64,000 nt of DNA from Canibacter oris (GTDB taxonomy: Bacteria > Actinomycetota > Actinomycetes > Actinomycetales > Microbacteriaceae). Below the pieces are notes generated by a model, which worked only from the letters and a program-made list of their open reading frames with translations, ran no database searches and was not told the DNA's origin. Below, one piece after another: positions 17,759 to 28,149 of this stretch. The stretch covers positions 1-64,000 of the forward strand of contig NZ_JACIFD010000004.1 in the NCBI RefSeq assembly GCF_014197205.1, in the 5' to 3' direction. Made by a program: the position numbers and the translations under genes. Within the stretch, counting starts at the first letter, position 1. Each line of letters opens with the position of its first letter.

Positions 17759-20700
17759 ATGGAAACTAAAACCGTAAAACGCGGTTCGAAGTTGAAGACG
17801 TTTGTTACCGGTTTTGCAGCGCTAACGCTGGCATTCGGTAACGCGTTGATTGCAACTTCTGCTGCACAGGCTGCAGATATTGGCAGCCAATTGACTCAGG
17901 AACGGGCTACTATTACTGGTCCGGATCTTGCAACTCTTTCATGGGGTGACTCCTTTGGCGCTGAGAACTATGCCTGTGTTCCGGACAGTGCGCAGCCAGG
18001 TGACACCTGGACTTGGAGCATGCCAAGTCAGATTACTTGGCAACGCAATGTAACTTTGGAGCACGATAACACTCCGGTGATTGACGTGGTAATCGAAAAC
18101 GGTACCGCGACTTTCACTTTGCGCCCAGAAATTGCTGGTGTGTCTAACCGATGCTTGAACTTCAGCTTTGGGGGCACGTTAAATAATGATAGTAACCTAC
18201 TAGGAAGCCAGACTCTCGAAATCCGAGGTGGGCAGGGCCAATTGCTGGGTTCTAAGCAGATTACAGTGCGGAAGCCACCTTTCCACGAGCTGCCTACATA
18301 CCACTGGAAGCAGCTGTGGTTCAATCGTGAGGATCAGTGTCGTCAGGATGTTAACAGCTGCTTGACCACAGCTATTACTTTGAAGGCTGGCGATCAGGGC
18401 AGAATTACTGTTACAGATATCGCGCAGCCAAACTGGAAATTTAAGTGTGACGCGTTAACCTTCACTCTCCGTGATCACAATCTTGAAACCCAGTCTGATG
18501 CTAAAGGCGTGCTTGAGAACCTGAGCTGTTCGCCAACTGCACTTAGCTTTGAAGTTAACACTGCCGGTCTTGAGGCTCACAAGAGCTACCGCATGACGAT
18601 TGAAGCTAACGCTGTTGTTCCTGGTGAAACAGGTCTTGTTAACTACAGTAACGTTGCAACTGTAACCGACAAAGCAGACTCTCAGGTTATTGAGACACAG
18701 AACCAGTCTTCTTACGTTGGTGGCTACGTTACTGGTGCTAGCCTGAAAATTCGTAAGACGGACGCTGCTGGTAACGACGCTAACACTCAGGGCCAGGGAG
18801 TGGAACTGCTTAACGGCAGCACTACCCTCAATTACGCTATCGTCAATAACGGTGACCAGCCGTTGACCAACATTCAAGTGAGCGATAACGTTACCACTGG
18901 TAACGCTAAAGTGACTAACTTGAGCTGTGTTTTCCCGGATAAAAAAACCGGAGTGCAGTGGGACGGTCCGTTCCAGCCGAAGGCCAGCTTCACCTGTACA
19001 GCTGAGCTTGCAGGCGTGGTAGGACACCACTCAAATGTCGGTGTTGTAACTGGTATCGGTGCCGGCGGTGAACCAGTTCGTGCTGAAGATCCATACTGGG
19101 CAAACAACAAGAAAAAGGTAAAGGTTGGCAACCAGGTTTGGTTTGACGCAAACGGTGACGGTCTCTTCCAAGAAGGTCAGGAAGAGGGAATTGACGGAGT
19201 AACTCTGACTATTTCTCGTACCGATGGCGCGCAGGTGACTGATTACGCTGGTGGTGCTTACAACACTGCGATTCAGTCTGCAAACGGTGGTAAGTATCTG
19301 TTTGAAAACTTGCCAGCATTGCCAGACGGCGTTAAATATGAAGTAACTATTTCAAATGTCCCAGCTGAATACACGCCTACCAAGGCTGATGTAGGCGGCG
19401 TAGAGGGCATTGATAACAACTCATCAACCACCAAAGCTACTTCAACCGATTTGACCACCAACGGTGCTCAGGATCTTACCCTCGACTTCGGCTTCGTAAA
19501 GAACAAGAAGGTGTCAATCGGTAACCAGGTATGGTTCGACGCTGACAAGAACGGTCTCTTCGACAACAACGAGCAGGGCATTGAAAATGTTAAGCTCACC
19601 GTTACCCGTACCGATGGTAACCCAGTAACTAATTACAAGGGTGAAGAGCTGACTGATAATCAGCGCTCGACACGCACCACCGCTGATGGGCAGTACCTGT
19701 TCGTGGATCTTGCTGCTTTGCCTGCGGACGTAAAGTACGTGGTTACTGTCTCTGAGGTTCCTGCGCAGTACGAGCCAACCAAGGCTGATGTAGGCGGCGC
19801 TGAAGGTGTTGACAACAACTCTTCAACTGGCACTGCTACATCTATTGCTCTGACCACTAATGGTGCTCAGGATCTTACCCTGGACTTCGGCTTCATTGAG
19901 AAGCCAAAGGTGTCAATCGGTAACCAGGTATGGTTCGACGCTGATAACAATGGTCTCTTCGATAATGGAGAGAAGGGTCTTGAGAACATTAAGCTCACCG
20001 TTACTCGTAGTGACAACAACCCTGTTACTAACTTTAAGGGTGAGGAGCTGACCGAGGATCAGCGGTCTACTAAGACCAATGCGCAGGGTCAGTACATGTT
20101 TGAGAACCTTGCTGTGCTGCCTGCTGGCACCAAGTACATTGTGACTGTTTCTGAGGTTCCTGCTCAGTACGAGCCAACCAAGGCTGATGTTGGTGGTGCA
20201 GAGGGTGTTGACAACAACTCTTCAACCGGTACCGCAACCTCAACCGACTTGACCACCGATGGTGCTCAGGATCTTACCCTGGACTTCGGCTTCATTGAGA
20301 AGCCAAAGGTGTCAATCGGTAACCAGGTATGGTTCGACGCTGATAACAACGGTCTCTTCGATAATGGAGAGAAGGGTCTTGAGAACATCAAGCTCACCGT
20401 TACCCGCAGTGACAACAACCCTGTTACTAACTTTAAGGGTGAGGAGCTGACCGAGGATCAGCGGTCTACTAAGACCAATGCGCAGGGTCAGTACATGTTT
20501 GAGAACCTTGCTGTGCTGCCTGCTGGCACCAAGTACATTGTGACTGTTTCTGAGGTTCCTGCTCAGTACGAGCCAACCAAGGCTGATGTTGGTGGTGCAG
20601 AGGGTGTTGACAACAACTCTTCAACCGGTACCGCAACCTCAACCGACTTGACCACCGATGGTGCTCAGGATCTTACCCTGGACTTCGGCTTCGTGTACAA

Positions 20701-22006
20701 GAAGGTATCAATCGGTAACCAGGTATGGTTCGACAAAGATAACGATGGTCTTTTCAACAACAACGAAAAGGGTATCGCTAACGCTGAGTTGACTGTTACC
20801 CGTACCGACGGTCAGCCTGTTGTTGACTTCAAGGGCCAGCCTTACAACGTAAAAACCACTACTAACGCTGACGGACAGTATCTGTTTGCTGATCTCTCGG
20901 TGCTTCCAGCAGACGTTAAGTACGTAGTTACTATTGCGGATATCCCAGGCTACCTGCCAACCAAGGCTGATGTTGGTGGTGTTGAGGGTGTTGACAACAA
21001 CTCTTCAACCGGTACCGCAACCTCAACCGCTTTGGTTGACAACAACGCAGCAGACCTTACCTTGGACTTCGGCTTCGTAAAGAAGAAGGTTTCTGTAGGT
21101 GACTATGTCTGGTGGGATGTTAACCGTGATGGTCAGCAGAGTGACGATGAAAAACCAGTTTCAGATGTAACAGTTAAGCTGTTTAATGAAGCAGGGGAAG
21201 AAATCGGCACTACCGAGACTGATGAGAACGGATTCTACTCATTCGTTGACCTGGAAGCTGGCGATAAGTACACAGTGAAGTTCATTGCGCCTGAAGGTGC
21301 AAGCTTCACCACTCAAGAAGAGGGCGACGAGGCAACTGACTCTAACCCAAATCTTGAGGGTGTAGCAGAGTTCACCGCTCCACTGGACGGTCAGAACAAA
21401 GCTGATAAACCAGATCTGCCAACCATCGATGCTGGTATCGTGAAGCTGAACCTAGTACTGGTTAAGAAGCTCGAAACCACTGAGCTGGTTTACCCAGGTG
21501 ATGAAGTAGTGTTCACCCTGACCCCTTCAAACGAAGGTCCAGTTGATGCACTGGCTGGTTGGTCAGTAACTGACGTGCTGCCTGCAGGGCTGACCCTGGT
21601 AGACATCAGCGGTGAAGGTTACACCTGTGATAAGGAAACCGCAACCTGCATCGCAGCAGATATTCTTGCTGCCGGCGAAACCGGTAATGCGATTACTGTG
21701 AAAGCCAAGGTTGATGCGGATGTTAAAGGCAGCCTGCACAACGTAGCATACGTTGCCCCAGCCCCAGAAGAGATCGTTGAGACCAACCCACTCGGTGACA
21801 AGCCAGTTACTGGCACTAACACCGATGAGACCTCAACCGATAACGATTCACAGGCGCTGGTGAAGGTTATTGAGGTTATCGTCCCAGAGAAGCCAGGCCT
21901 GGCAAAGACCGGTGGTGACATGCCACTGGTAGGTGCCGGTGTTGCTGCTATGCTGCTTGCAGCAGGCGGTGCCCTGGTTGCTGCACGACGCAGCAAGCGG
22001 GCGTAA
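17759..22006 (+). CDS. LAKTG-anchored surface protein with SdrD-type B repeats
   Basis: Cell-wall-anchored adhesin-like protein, 1415 residues. ATG at 17759 is preferred over an in-frame GTG at 17723: an SD-like AAGAGAGA precedes it and it leads straight into a signal peptide (cleavage likely after ATSAAQA). An Ig-like N-terminal region is followed by six SdrD_B-type modules (about residues 453-1220), each with a D-x-D/N-x-G Ca2+-loop signature after GNQVWFD; then a DUF11-like domain (VKKLETTELVYPGD) and LAKTG at 1381-1385, a hydrophobic helix and an RRSKRA tail. Modules 3 and 4 are identical in protein sequence. LAKTG suggests a class E sortase substrate; no sortase gene is in this window. 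Ligand unknown. Confidence 0.9.
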   Translation: METKTVKRGSKLKTFVTGFAALTLAFGNALIATSAAQAADIGSQLTQERATITGPDLATLSWGDSFGAENYACVPDSAQPGDTWTWSMPSQITWQRNVTLEHDNTPVIDVVIENGTATFTLRPEIAGVSNRCLNFSFGGTLNNDSNLLGSQTLEIRGGQGQLLGSKQITVRKPPFHELPTYHWKQLWFNREDQCRQDVNSCLTTAITLKAGDQGRITVTDIAQPNWKFKCDALTFTLRDHNLETQSDAKGVLENLSCSPTALSFEVNTAGLEAHKSYRMTIEANAVVPGETGLVNYSNVATVTDKADSQVIETQNQSSYVGGYVTGASLKIRKTDAAGNDANTQGQGVELLNGSTTLNYAIVNNGDQPLTNIQVSDNVTTGNAKVTNLSCVFPDKKTGVQWDGPFQPKASFTCTAELAGVVGHHSNVGVVTGIGAGGEPVRAEDPYWANNKKKVKVGNQVWFDANGDGLFQEGQEEGIDGVTLTISRTDGAQVTDYAGGAYNTAIQSANGGKYLFENLPALPDGVKYEVTISNVPAEYTPTKADVGGVEGIDNNSSTTKATSTDLTTNGAQDLTLDFGFVKNKKVSIGNQVWFDADKNGLFDNNEQGIENVKLTVTRTDGNPVTNYKGEELTDNQRSTRTTADGQYLFVDLAALPADVKYVVTVSEVPAQYEPTKADVGGAEGVDNNSSTGTATSIALTTNGAQDLTLDFGFIEKPKVSIGNQVWFDADNNGLFDNGEKGLENIKLTVTRSDNNPVTNFKGEELTEDQRSTKTNAQGQYMFENLAVLPAGTKYIVTVSEVPAQYEPTKADVGGAEGVDNNSSTGTATSTDLTTDGAQDLTLDFGFIEKPKVSIGNQVWFDADNNGLFDNGEKGLENIKLTVTRSDNNPVTNFKGEELTEDQRSTKTNAQGQYMFENLAVLPAGTKYIVTVSEVPAQYEPTKADVGGAEGVDNNSSTGTATSTDLTTDGAQDLTLDFGFVYKKVSIGNQVWFDKDNDGLFNNNEKGIANAELTVTRTDGQPVVDFKGQPYNVKTTTNADGQYLFADLSVLPADVKYVVTIADIPGYLPTKADVGGVEGVDNNSSTGTATSTALVDNNAADLTLDFGFVKKKVSVGDYVWWDVNRDGQQSDDEKPVSDVTVKLFNEAGEEIGTTETDENGFYSFVDLEAGDKYTVKFIAPEGASFTTQEEGDEATDSNPNLEGVAEFTAPLDGQNKADKPDLPTIDAGIVKLNLVLVKKLETTELVYPGDEVVFTLTPSNEGPVDALAGWSVTDVLPAGLTLVDISGEGYTCDKETATCIAADILAAGETGNAITVKAKVDADVKGSLHNVAYVAPAPEEIVETNPLGDKPVTGTNTDETSTDNDSQALVKVIEVIVPEKPGLAKTGGDMPLVGAGVAAMLLAAGGALVAARRSKRA
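19862..20659 (+). repeat. Two tandem 399-bp repeat units in the surface-protein gene
   Basis: Units 19862-20260 and 20261-20659 differ at only a few synonymous positions (for example GATAACAATGG versus GATAACAACGG) and encode the same 133 residues. Flanking modules at about 19117, 19507, 20701 and 21085 are diverged. This points to recent duplication or gene conversion. Confidence 0.85.
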
Positions 22007-22029
22007 CAGCAATAGTTGCTAACTAACTA

Positions 22030-22064
22030 AGAGAGGGACGTGCGTCAGCGCGTCCCTCTCTGGT
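22030..22064 (+). terminator. Terminator after surface-protein gene
   Basis: Perfect stem AGAGAGGGACG (22030-22040) with CGTCCCTCTCT (22051-22061). Confidence 0.75.
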
Positions 22065-22111
22065 ATTTATACGGCATTAGCGTGAGGTGCGAAAATAATT
22101 TTCGGCAAAAT

Positions 22112-22149
22112 ATTTGGGGCCACCCGAGCTGTGTCGGATGACCCCAAAT
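22112..22149 (-). terminator. Terminator of the small helical-protein gene (minus strand)
   Basis: ATTTGGGG (22112-22119) pairs with CCCCAAAT (22142-22149); inner bases pair imperfectly (CCGA/TCGG). It lies just past the stop of the minus-strand gene. Confidence 0.55.
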
Positions 22150-22160
22150 TATAAAGCGGC

Positions 22161-22397
22161 TTATTCGTTGCCGATTTTACTGTCGAGGTTTTCACGCACC
22201 TCAGCAACCTTATCGGCAAATTTACCACCGGTTACTTTGTTAGCAAGGTTTGCGGCGCCATCCAGCACCTTGTCTGATACGCCTTCAGCTTGTTCGCTGC
22301 GAAGCGTCTCATCAACTTTGCCCTGGTTAGCATTTAGGGCTTCCTTACCCTTTGCAATCAGACCTTCTGCCTGCTGTTTGATGTTTTCTAGTGACAT
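22161..22397 (-). CDS. Small helical stress/antitoxin-like protein
   Basis: 78 residues, highly charged, Lys/Ala/Glu-rich, predicted all-helical, with no cysteine or membrane segment. The VDETLRSEQAEGVSDKVLDG segment and the following NKVTGGKFADKV resemble CsbD-like stress proteins and the MT0933/Rv0909 antitoxin family, which share helical KxTGGKxxDK segments. No toxin gene is adjacent, so an antitoxin role is unsupported here. SD AAGGAAGG precedes the ATG. Two copies of a 20-bp palindrome lie upstream, so expression is probably regulated. Confidence 0.75.
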   Translation of the reverse strand: MSLENIKQQAEGLIAKGKEALNANQGKVDETLRSEQAEGVSDKVLDGAANLANKVTGGKFADKVAEVRENLDSKIGNE

Positions 22398-22417
22398 TGG
22401 AGCACCTTCCTTATTTG

Positions 22418-22461
22418 TACGTAGTTAAAATAACTACTTTATACGTAGTTAAAATAACTAC
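22418..22461. promoter_or_regulatory. Two identical 20-bp palindromic operators
   Basis: TACGTAGTTAAAATAACTAC occurs at 22418-22437 and again at 22442-22461, 24 bp apart. Each contains GTAGTTA-AAA-TAACTAC. They sit between the divergent small helical gene and dehydratase gene, closer to the former (21 bp from its start). Confidence 0.65.
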
Positions 22462-22534
22462 GCTTGGATAAAATTATGCCGCTGTAAAATGTGTTTAAGC
22501 TCAGAATTTTGCGCAGTTTGAGAAAGAGAGTTTC

Positions 22535-23584
22535 GTGTCCCTCAAAATACTTGACGATCAGTATGCGACGTTTCTGCTTAATCGTAAAGTACAATCGCGC
22601 GCAGCGTACGAATGGAGCTATTACCTTGGTAAGAAGGTATTGATTACAGGGGCTGCCGGATCAATAGGGTCCCAGCTCGCAATGCAGCTGGCCGCTGCCG
22701 GCGCACAAGTGATTTTGCTTGACAGAGATGAGAACGCTCTGCAAGAAACTATGTTGCGGTTAGAAGCTAGCTACAGAGCAGAGTTGAGAACCGCAGCGGT
22801 TCAGTCTAATAGCGATGACTATGATTGTGTACTGCGAAATCTGCACACGGTGCTGGTGGATATTCGTGACCAGAAATCGTTGGTGAAGATGTTTAGAGAG
22901 TTTCGACCACAGATAGTCTTGCATGCTGCTGCCCTGAAACATGTCAACTTGCTGCAGCAATTTCCCGCAGAGGCTTGGCAGACAAATGTAATTGGAACTT
23001 ACAATGTGTTGCGGGCCGCGATGCTGGTGGGGGTGGAAACGTTAGTTAACATTTCTACAGACAAAGCCGCAGCTCCAGTTAGTGTGCTGGGTAAAACCAA
23101 ATTAATAGCTGAGCGGCTGGTAGCATGGGCGGCAAGCCGGAGCGAACATAAATATTTGTCGGTGCGTTTCGGGAATGTTTTGGGATCGCGTGGTTCACTG
23201 CTACCAACGTTGGAGCACCGGATTGCGTTGGGTTTGCCTTTGGTTTTGCGTGATCCGCATGCGACTAGATATTTTATGACAGTTTCAGAAGCCTGCGGTT
23301 TAGTGCTTGATTCTGTGCTGTTGGATATTGCGGGGAAGACCGCAGTTTTAGATATGGGGGAGCCTGTGCGCATTGCAGATCTGGTGCATCGCGTTACGCT
23401 ATGGCATGGCATAAACCCGAAAATCATAACAACTGAATTATATGCAGGGGAGAAACTCCATGAACAGGTAGTCGGGCAAGCGGAAAAGCTGTATCCTACT
23501 TCCTGCCCTAAAATTTTTTATACGATTGTGGATCCGCTGGCGCCAAAAATGTTAGGCCAGTACCGTAGTGACCTGCTAAACTAG
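22535..23584 (+). CDS. FlaA1/CapD-type nucleotide-sugar dehydratase or epimerase
   Basis: Extended short-chain dehydrogenase acting on UDP-GlcNAc-like substrates (4,6-dehydratase/5-epimerase type), 349 residues. NAD-binding GAAGSIGS is at about 36-43; the active-site segment STDKAAAPVSVLGKTK keeps the catalytic Lys and has Leu where FlaA1/PglF enzymes have Met in place of the classical Tyr. RFGNVLGSRGS also fits. Unlike CapD or PglF it has no N-terminal membrane helices. Starts at GTG with SD AAAGAGAG. It stands alone with no other glycan gene nearby, so the product sugar is unknown. Confidence 0.85.
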   Translation: MSLKILDDQYATFLLNRKVQSRAAYEWSYYLGKKVLITGAAGSIGSQLAMQLAAAGAQVILLDRDENALQETMLRLEASYRAELRTAAVQSNSDDYDCVLRNLHTVLVDIRDQKSLVKMFREFRPQIVLHAAALKHVNLLQQFPAEAWQTNVIGTYNVLRAAMLVGVETLVNISTDKAAAPVSVLGKTKLIAERLVAWAASRSEHKYLSVRFGNVLGSRGSLLPTLEHRIALGLPLVLRDPHATRYFMTVSEACGLVLDSVLLDIAGKTAVLDMGEPVRIADLVHRVTLWHGINPKIITTELYAGEKLHEQVVGQAEKLYPTSCPKIFYTIVDPLAPKMLGQYRSDLLN

Positions 23585-23879
23585 GGGAGAAGTGATCCAC
23601 AATTGCGACACGCCCGGGTTGCATAAATAGGGCAAATTGTGGGAAACTGTATTAGTTCAGTACTTCTGTGTGCAGGCGTGTCTGCCTAGACACCTGAATC
23701 ACTGCAATGCAGGTGCAGCTTAGGCTGCCGGTTGCAGCGAACGATGCCGGTTAAACCGGTGCCACTACGGTGGCGTTGACAGAAACAACCTTCGGGTTCC
23801 GTGAGGATTCTGGCGGTTGCAGTTACGTCCAATGCCCGGCTAAAAGCCGCGGTACGACGCGAAAGAAAGAGAGAGTCAT
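23585..23879 (+). promoter_or_regulatory. S10 operon promoter and leader
   Basis: 295 bp without a gene, with several GC-rich dyads (CCGGTT-AA-ACCGG region near 23750; GCCACTACGGTGGC at 23761-23774). In many bacteria S10 leaders carry L4-dependent control; whether this one does cannot be read. SD AAGAAAGAGAG precedes rpsJ. Confidence 0.45.
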
Positions 23880-24188
23880 ATGGCGGGACAAAAAATCCGC
23901 ATTCGACTAAAGTCGTATGACCACGAGGTCATCGACAGCTCAGCGCGCAAGATTGTAGACACAGTTACCCGCGCTGGTGCAACTGTAATTGGCCCTGTGC
24001 CGCTTCCAACCGAGAAGAACGTGATCGCAGTTATCCGTTCTCCTCACAAGTACAAGGACAGCCGCGAGCACTTCGAGAAGCGCACACACAAGCGTCTTAT
24101 CGACATCGTGGATCCAACCCCAAAGGCAGTTGATTCGCTGATGCGTCTCGACCTGCCAGCCGACGTCAACATCGAGATCAAGCTTTAA
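23880..24188 (+). CDS. rpsJ: 30S ribosomal protein S10
   Basis: 102 residues, [19 protein letters not shown]. Ribosomal small-subunit head protein, also the NusE antitermination factor. First gene of the S10 operon; rplC starts nine bases after its stop. Confidence 0.98.
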   Translation: MAGQKIRIRLKSYDHEVIDSSARKIVDTVTRAGATVIGPVPLPTEKNVIAVIRSPHKYKDSREHFEKRTHKRLIDIVDPTPKAVDSLMRLDLPADVNIEIKL

Positions 24189-24196
24189 GAGGAATC

Positions 24197-24853
24197 ATGT
24201 CTGCAGCAAACAAGACTGTTAAGGGTCTGCTGGGCACGAAGCTTGGCATGACTCAGGTATGGGACGAAAACGGCGCAGTAGTGCCAGTAACCGTTATTGA
24301 GGTATCTCCTAACGTTGTTACCCAGATTCGTACCCCAGAAGTAGATGGCTACAGCGCTGTGCAGATCGCAGCCGGCCAAATCGATCCACGTAAGGTAACC
24401 AAGCCACTGGCTGGTCACTTTGAGAAGGCAGGCGTTACCCCGCGTCGTCACCTCACTGAGGTTCGCACCGCTAACGCCGCTGAGTACGCACTCGGTCAGG
24501 AACTCACCGCAGCTGAAACCTTCGCTGCTGGCGAGAAGATCGACGTTGTGGGCACCTCAAAGGGCAAAGGCTTCGCAGGTACCATGAAACGCCACAACTT
24601 CAAGGGTGTGGCAGCATCACACGGTCAGCACCGTAACCACCGTAAGCCAGGTTCTATCGGTGGCGCATCATTCCCAGGTCGTGTTTTCAAGGGTCAGCGC
24701 ATGGCTGGCCGGATGGGCGGCGAGCGTGTTACTGTACAGAACCTCACCGTTCACGCAGTAGACGCTGAGAAGGGTCTGATTCTGGTGAAGGGTGCTGTCC
24801 CAGGCGCTCGTGGCCGTCTCGTATTCGTTCGTAACGCAGTGAAGGGGGCCTAA
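24197..24853 (+). CDS. rplC: 50S ribosomal protein L3
   Basis: 218 residues including the GxKLGMTQ start region ([16 protein letters not shown]) and the extended loop [20 protein letters not shown] that reaches the peptidyl-transferase centre. SD AAGAGGAATC. Second gene of the S10 operon. Confidence 0.98.
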   Translation: MSAANKTVKGLLGTKLGMTQVWDENGAVVPVTVIEVSPNVVTQIRTPEVDGYSAVQIAAGQIDPRKVTKPLAGHFEKAGVTPRRHLTEVRTANAAEYALGQELTAAETFAAGEKIDVVGTSKGKGFAGTMKRHNFKGVAASHGQHRNHRKPGSIGGASFPGRVFKGQRMAGRMGGERVTVQNLTVHAVDAEKGLILVKGAVPGARGRLVFVRNAVKGA

Positions 24854-24856
24854 CAC

Positions 24857-25510
24857 ATGGCAACCGTAACTAAGCTTGACGTGCTTGACGCAACAGGCAA
24901 GAAGGCTGGCTCTGTAGAGCTGCCAGAAGCCCTGTTCAACGTTGAAACTAACGTTCCGCTGATTCACCAGGTTGTGACCGCGCAGCTCGCAGCAGCGCGC
25001 CAGGGCACCCACAAGGCGAAGAACCGTGGCGAGGTTTCAGGCTCAGGCGTAAAGCCATTTAAGCAGAAGGGCACCGGTCGTTCACGTCAGGGCTCTATCC
25101 GTCAGCCTGAGCACCGCGGTGGTGGCGTAGTGCACGGTCCAGTGCCACGCGATTACTCACAGCGCACTCCTAAGAAGATGATTGCTGCTGCTATCACCGG
25201 TCTGCTCTCAGACCGTGCTCGCGGTGGCCGTCTGCACGTGCTGGAGAACCTTGGTGCAACCGACAAGCCATCAACCAAAGCCGCTCGCAAGGCTCTGGAA
25301 GCTGTGACCGTTGGTCGCCGCGTGCTCGTTGTAGCAACCCGTGAAGATGCAGCAACCATGCTTTCAGTACGTAACCTTCCAGGTGTACACGTGCTGGCAG
25401 CAGACCAGTTGAACGCTTACGACATCGTAGTTAGCGATGACCTGGTGTTCACCAAGGCTGCGTTTGACGGCTTTGTTGCAGCGCGCGCTGAGAAGGAGGC
25501 ATCAAACTAA
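24857..25510 (+). CDS. rplD: 50S ribosomal protein L4
   Basis: 217 residues with the exit-tunnel loop [17 protein letters not shown], whose residues can affect macrolide binding. In E. coli L4 also represses its own operon. Stop overlaps rplW start (TAATG). Confidence 0.98.
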   Translation: MATVTKLDVLDATGKKAGSVELPEALFNVETNVPLIHQVVTAQLAAARQGTHKAKNRGEVSGSGVKPFKQKGTGRSRQGSIRQPEHRGGGVVHGPVPRDYSQRTPKKMIAAAITGLLSDRARGGRLHVLENLGATDKPSTKAARKALEAVTVGRRVLVVATREDAATMLSVRNLPGVHVLAADQLNAYDIVVSDDLVFTKAAFDGFVAARAEKEASN

Positions 25511-25809
25511 TGAGTTTGAACAAGAATCCGCATGACGTAATCATTCGTCCAGTAGTTTCTGAGAAGAGCTACGGTCTGATTGACGGCAACGGTCAGTACA
25601 CCTTCGAGGTGGAGCCGACTGCAAACAAAACTGAGATCAAGCTCGCAGTTGAGTCAATCTTCGACGTGAAGGTGGCAAAGGTTAACACCCTTACCCGTAA
25701 GGGCAAGACCCGCCGCACTCGCTTCGGATACGGCAAGCGCAAGGACACCAAGCGCGCTATCGTGACTCTGAAGAGCGGTTCAATCGACATCTTCTCGGCT
25801 GCGGTATAG
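25510..25809 (+). CDS. rplW: 50S ribosomal protein L23
   Basis: 99 residues, starting [21 protein letters not shown]. At the tunnel exit, docking site for trigger factor and SRP. One-base overlap with rplD indicates coupling. Confidence 0.98.
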   Translation: MSLNKNPHDVIIRPVVSEKSYGLIDGNGQYTFEVEPTANKTEIKLAVESIFDVKVAKVNTLTRKGKTRRTRFGYGKRKDTKRAIVTLKSGSIDIFSAAV

Positions 25810-25834
25810 GTCGGAAGCGAAGAGGAAACACATT

Positions 25835-26671
25835 ATGGCTATTCGTAAGTACAAGCCCACGACCCCGGGTCGTCGCGGTTCGAGCGTTGCCGATTTCGCT
25901 GAGATCACTCGCTCAACTCCTGAAAAGTCTCTGCTGCGTCCGCTGCCTAAGACCGGTGGCCGTAACAACCAGGGACGTATCACCACTCGCCACATTGGCG
26001 GTGGCCACAAGCGTCAGTACCGTGTGATTGACTTCCGTCGTCACGACAAAGACGGTGTTAACGCTAAGGTAGCTCACATCGAGTACGACCCAAACCGTAC
26101 CGCACGCATTGCGCTGCTGCACTACGTTGATGGCACCAAGCGTTACATCATCGCTCCAAACAAACTGAAGCAGGGCGATATCGTAGAGGCTGGTCCAAAC
26201 GCAGACATCAAGCCAGGTAACAACCTGCCGCTGCGCAACATCCCAACCGGTACCGTTGTTCACGCTATCGAGCTGCGTCCAGGTGGCGGTGCGAAACTCG
26301 CACGTTCAGCTGGCTCATCAGTTCGTTTGGTTGCAAAAGACGGCCCATATGCACAGCTGCGTTTGCCTTCAGGTGAAATCCGTAACGTTGATGTACGCTG
26401 CCGCGCAACCGTTGGTGAAGTCGGCAACGCTGAGCAGTCAAACATTAACTGGGGTAAAGCTGGCCGCATGCGCTGGAAGGGCGTTCGCCCAACCGTGCGT
26501 GGTGTAGTAATGAACCCAGTTGACCACCCACACGGTGGTGGTGAAGGCCGTACCTCAGGTGGTCGTCACCCTGTTAGCCCATGGGGTCAGAAGGAAGGCC
26601 GCACTCGTCGTCCTAACAAAGAAAGCGACAAGTTCATTGTGCGCCGCCGTCCAACTGGCAAGAAGCGTTAA
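25835..26671 (+). CDS. rplB: 50S ribosomal protein L2
   Basis: 278 residues, [15 protein letters not shown]. The signature [14 protein letters not shown] carries the conserved His near the peptidyl-transferase centre. SD GAAGAGGAAAC. Confidence 0.98.
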   Translation: MAIRKYKPTTPGRRGSSVADFAEITRSTPEKSLLRPLPKTGGRNNQGRITTRHIGGGHKRQYRVIDFRRHDKDGVNAKVAHIEYDPNRTARIALLHYVDGTKRYIIAPNKLKQGDIVEAGPNADIKPGNNLPLRNIPTGTVVHAIELRPGGGAKLARSAGSSVRLVAKDGPYAQLRLPSGEIRNVDVRCRATVGEVGNAEQSNINWGKAGRMRWKGVRPTVRGVVMNPVDHPHGGGEGRTSGGRHPVSPWGQKEGRTRRPNKESDKFIVRRRPTGKKR

Positions 26672-26693
26672 TCGGTAGGTAGGAGAACAAAAG

Positions 26694-26975
26694 ATGCCTC
26701 GTAGTCTAAAGAAAGGCCCTTTCGTTGACAATCACCTGCTCGATAAGGTGATTGCTCAGAACGAAGCGGGTTCAAACAACGTAATTAAGACCTGGTCACG
26801 TCGTTCAATGATTGTTCCAGCAATGCTCGGTCACACAATCGCTGTGCATGACGGTCGCAAGCACATTCCAGTGTTTGTTACCGAAACCATGGTTGGTCAC
26901 AAGCTTGGTGAGTTCGCACCAACTCGTACCTTCCGCGGTCACGTAAAAGACGATAAGAAGGGTCGTCGCCGCTAA
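26694..26975 (+). CDS. rpsS: 30S ribosomal protein S19
   Basis: 93 residues, [16 protein letters not shown], with [21 protein letters not shown]-type core. SD AGGAGAAC. Binds 16S rRNA in the head with S13. Confidence 0.98.
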   Translation: MPRSLKKGPFVDNHLLDKVIAQNEAGSNNVIKTWSRRSMIVPAMLGHTIAVHDGRKHIPVFVTETMVGHKLGEFAPTRTFRGHVKDDKKGRRR

Positions 26976-27001
26976 CGCGGGGACGTGAAGGAGGAATAAC
27001 T

Positions 27002-27382
27002 ATGGTGGAGTCGATCGCACGCGTGCGTCATATCCGCATTACGCCTCAGAAGGCCCGTCGCGTCGTGAACCTTGTTCGTGGCAAGAACGCACAGGAAGCG
27101 CTTGCTATTCTCAAGTTCGCACCGCAGGCTGCAGCTGAGCCTGTTTACAAGCTTGTTGCATCAGCTATTGCTAATGCGCGAGTTAAAGCAGACAACGAAA
27201 ACCTGCGTCTGAACGAGGATGAGCTGGTTGTAGCTCAGGCTTTCGTAGACGAGGGCGCAACGCTGAAGCGTTTCCGTCCACGTGCGCAGGGCCGTGCATT
27301 CCGCATCAACAAGCGCACTAGCCATATCACTGTGGTACTTGCTACCCCAGAGGCTATCGCTGCTAAGAAGGGAGCCAAATAA
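27002..27382 (+). CDS. rplV: 50S ribosomal protein L22
   Basis: 126 residues; [20 protein letters not shown] start and the tunnel hairpin loop around [28 protein letters not shown]. rpsC begins directly after its stop. Confidence 0.98.
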   Translation: MVESIARVRHIRITPQKARRVVNLVRGKNAQEALAILKFAPQAAAEPVYKLVASAIANARVKADNENLRLNEDELVVAQAFVDEGATLKRFRPRAQGRAFRINKRTSHITVVLATPEAIAAKKGAK

Positions 27383-28147
27383 ATGGGCCAGAAAATCCAT
27401 CCTTACGGCTTCCGTCTGGGTGTAACCACTGACCACGTGTCACGCTGGTTCGCAGACTCAACTAAGCCGGGTCAGCGCTACGCTGATTATCTTGCGGAAG
27501 ACGCAAAGATCCGCAAGTTCCTGACCAAGACCCTGGATCGTGCAGGCGTGAGCCGTATCAACATCGAGCGCACCCGCGATCGTGTTCGTGTGGATATCCA
27601 CTCAGCTCGCCCAGGCATCGTAATTGGTCGCCGTGGTGCTGAGGCTGAGCGTGTTCGTGCACAGCTTGAGAAGCTCACCGGCAAGCAGATCCAGCTGAAC
27701 ATCCTCGAGGTTAAGAATCCAGAGGCTGATGCGCAGCTGGTAGCTCAGGGCATTGCGGAACAGCTGACCGCACGTGTGGCATTCCGCCGCGCGATGCGTA
27801 AGGGTCTGCAGGGCGCACAGCGCGCTGGTGCAAAGGGTATTCGTATCCAGGTTTCAGGCCGTCTTGGCGGCGCTGAAATGAGCCGTTCAGAGTTCTACCG
27901 TGAGGGTCGCGTGCCACTGCACACCCTGCGTGCGAACATTGATTACGGCTTCTATGAAGCAAAAACTACCTTCGGTATCATCGGTGTGAAGGTATGGATC
28001 TACAAGGGTGACATCACCAACAAGGAGCTCGCACGCGAAGAGGCTGCTAAGAAGCCAGCTCGCGGTGAGCGTGGTGAGCGCCGTCGCGGCCCACGTCGTG
28101 AGTCTGCGAAGAACGCTGCGCCTGCCGCAGCAGGAGCGGAGAACTAA
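27383..28147 (+). CDS. rpsC: 30S ribosomal protein S3
   Basis: 254 residues; N-terminal KH domain with VIGRRGAE and C-terminal S3 domain ([18 protein letters not shown]). The last 40 or so residues form an Arg/Ala/Glu-rich tail, common in actinobacteria. Contributes to mRNA entry helicase activity. Confidence 0.98.
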   Translation: MGQKIHPYGFRLGVTTDHVSRWFADSTKPGQRYADYLAEDAKIRKFLTKTLDRAGVSRINIERTRDRVRVDIHSARPGIVIGRRGAEAERVRAQLEKLTGKQIQLNILEVKNPEADAQLVAQGIAEQLTARVAFRRAMRKGLQGAQRAGAKGIRIQVSGRLGGAEMSRSEFYREGRVPLHTLRANIDYGFYEAKTTFGIIGVKVWIYKGDITNKELAREEAAKKPARGERGERRRGPRRESAKNAAPAAAGAEN

Positions 28148-28149
28148 GC

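Noticed and set aside
19860-20450. Two similar 63-residue ORFs starting MVLRILPWTS, 399 bp apart
   Set aside because: Out-of-frame readings of the two duplicated surface-protein repeats, not a gene pair.
22161-22397. Toxin-antitoxin system
   Set aside because: The small protein resembles an antitoxin family but no toxin-like gene is adjacent; the neighbours are a dehydratase and a surface protein.
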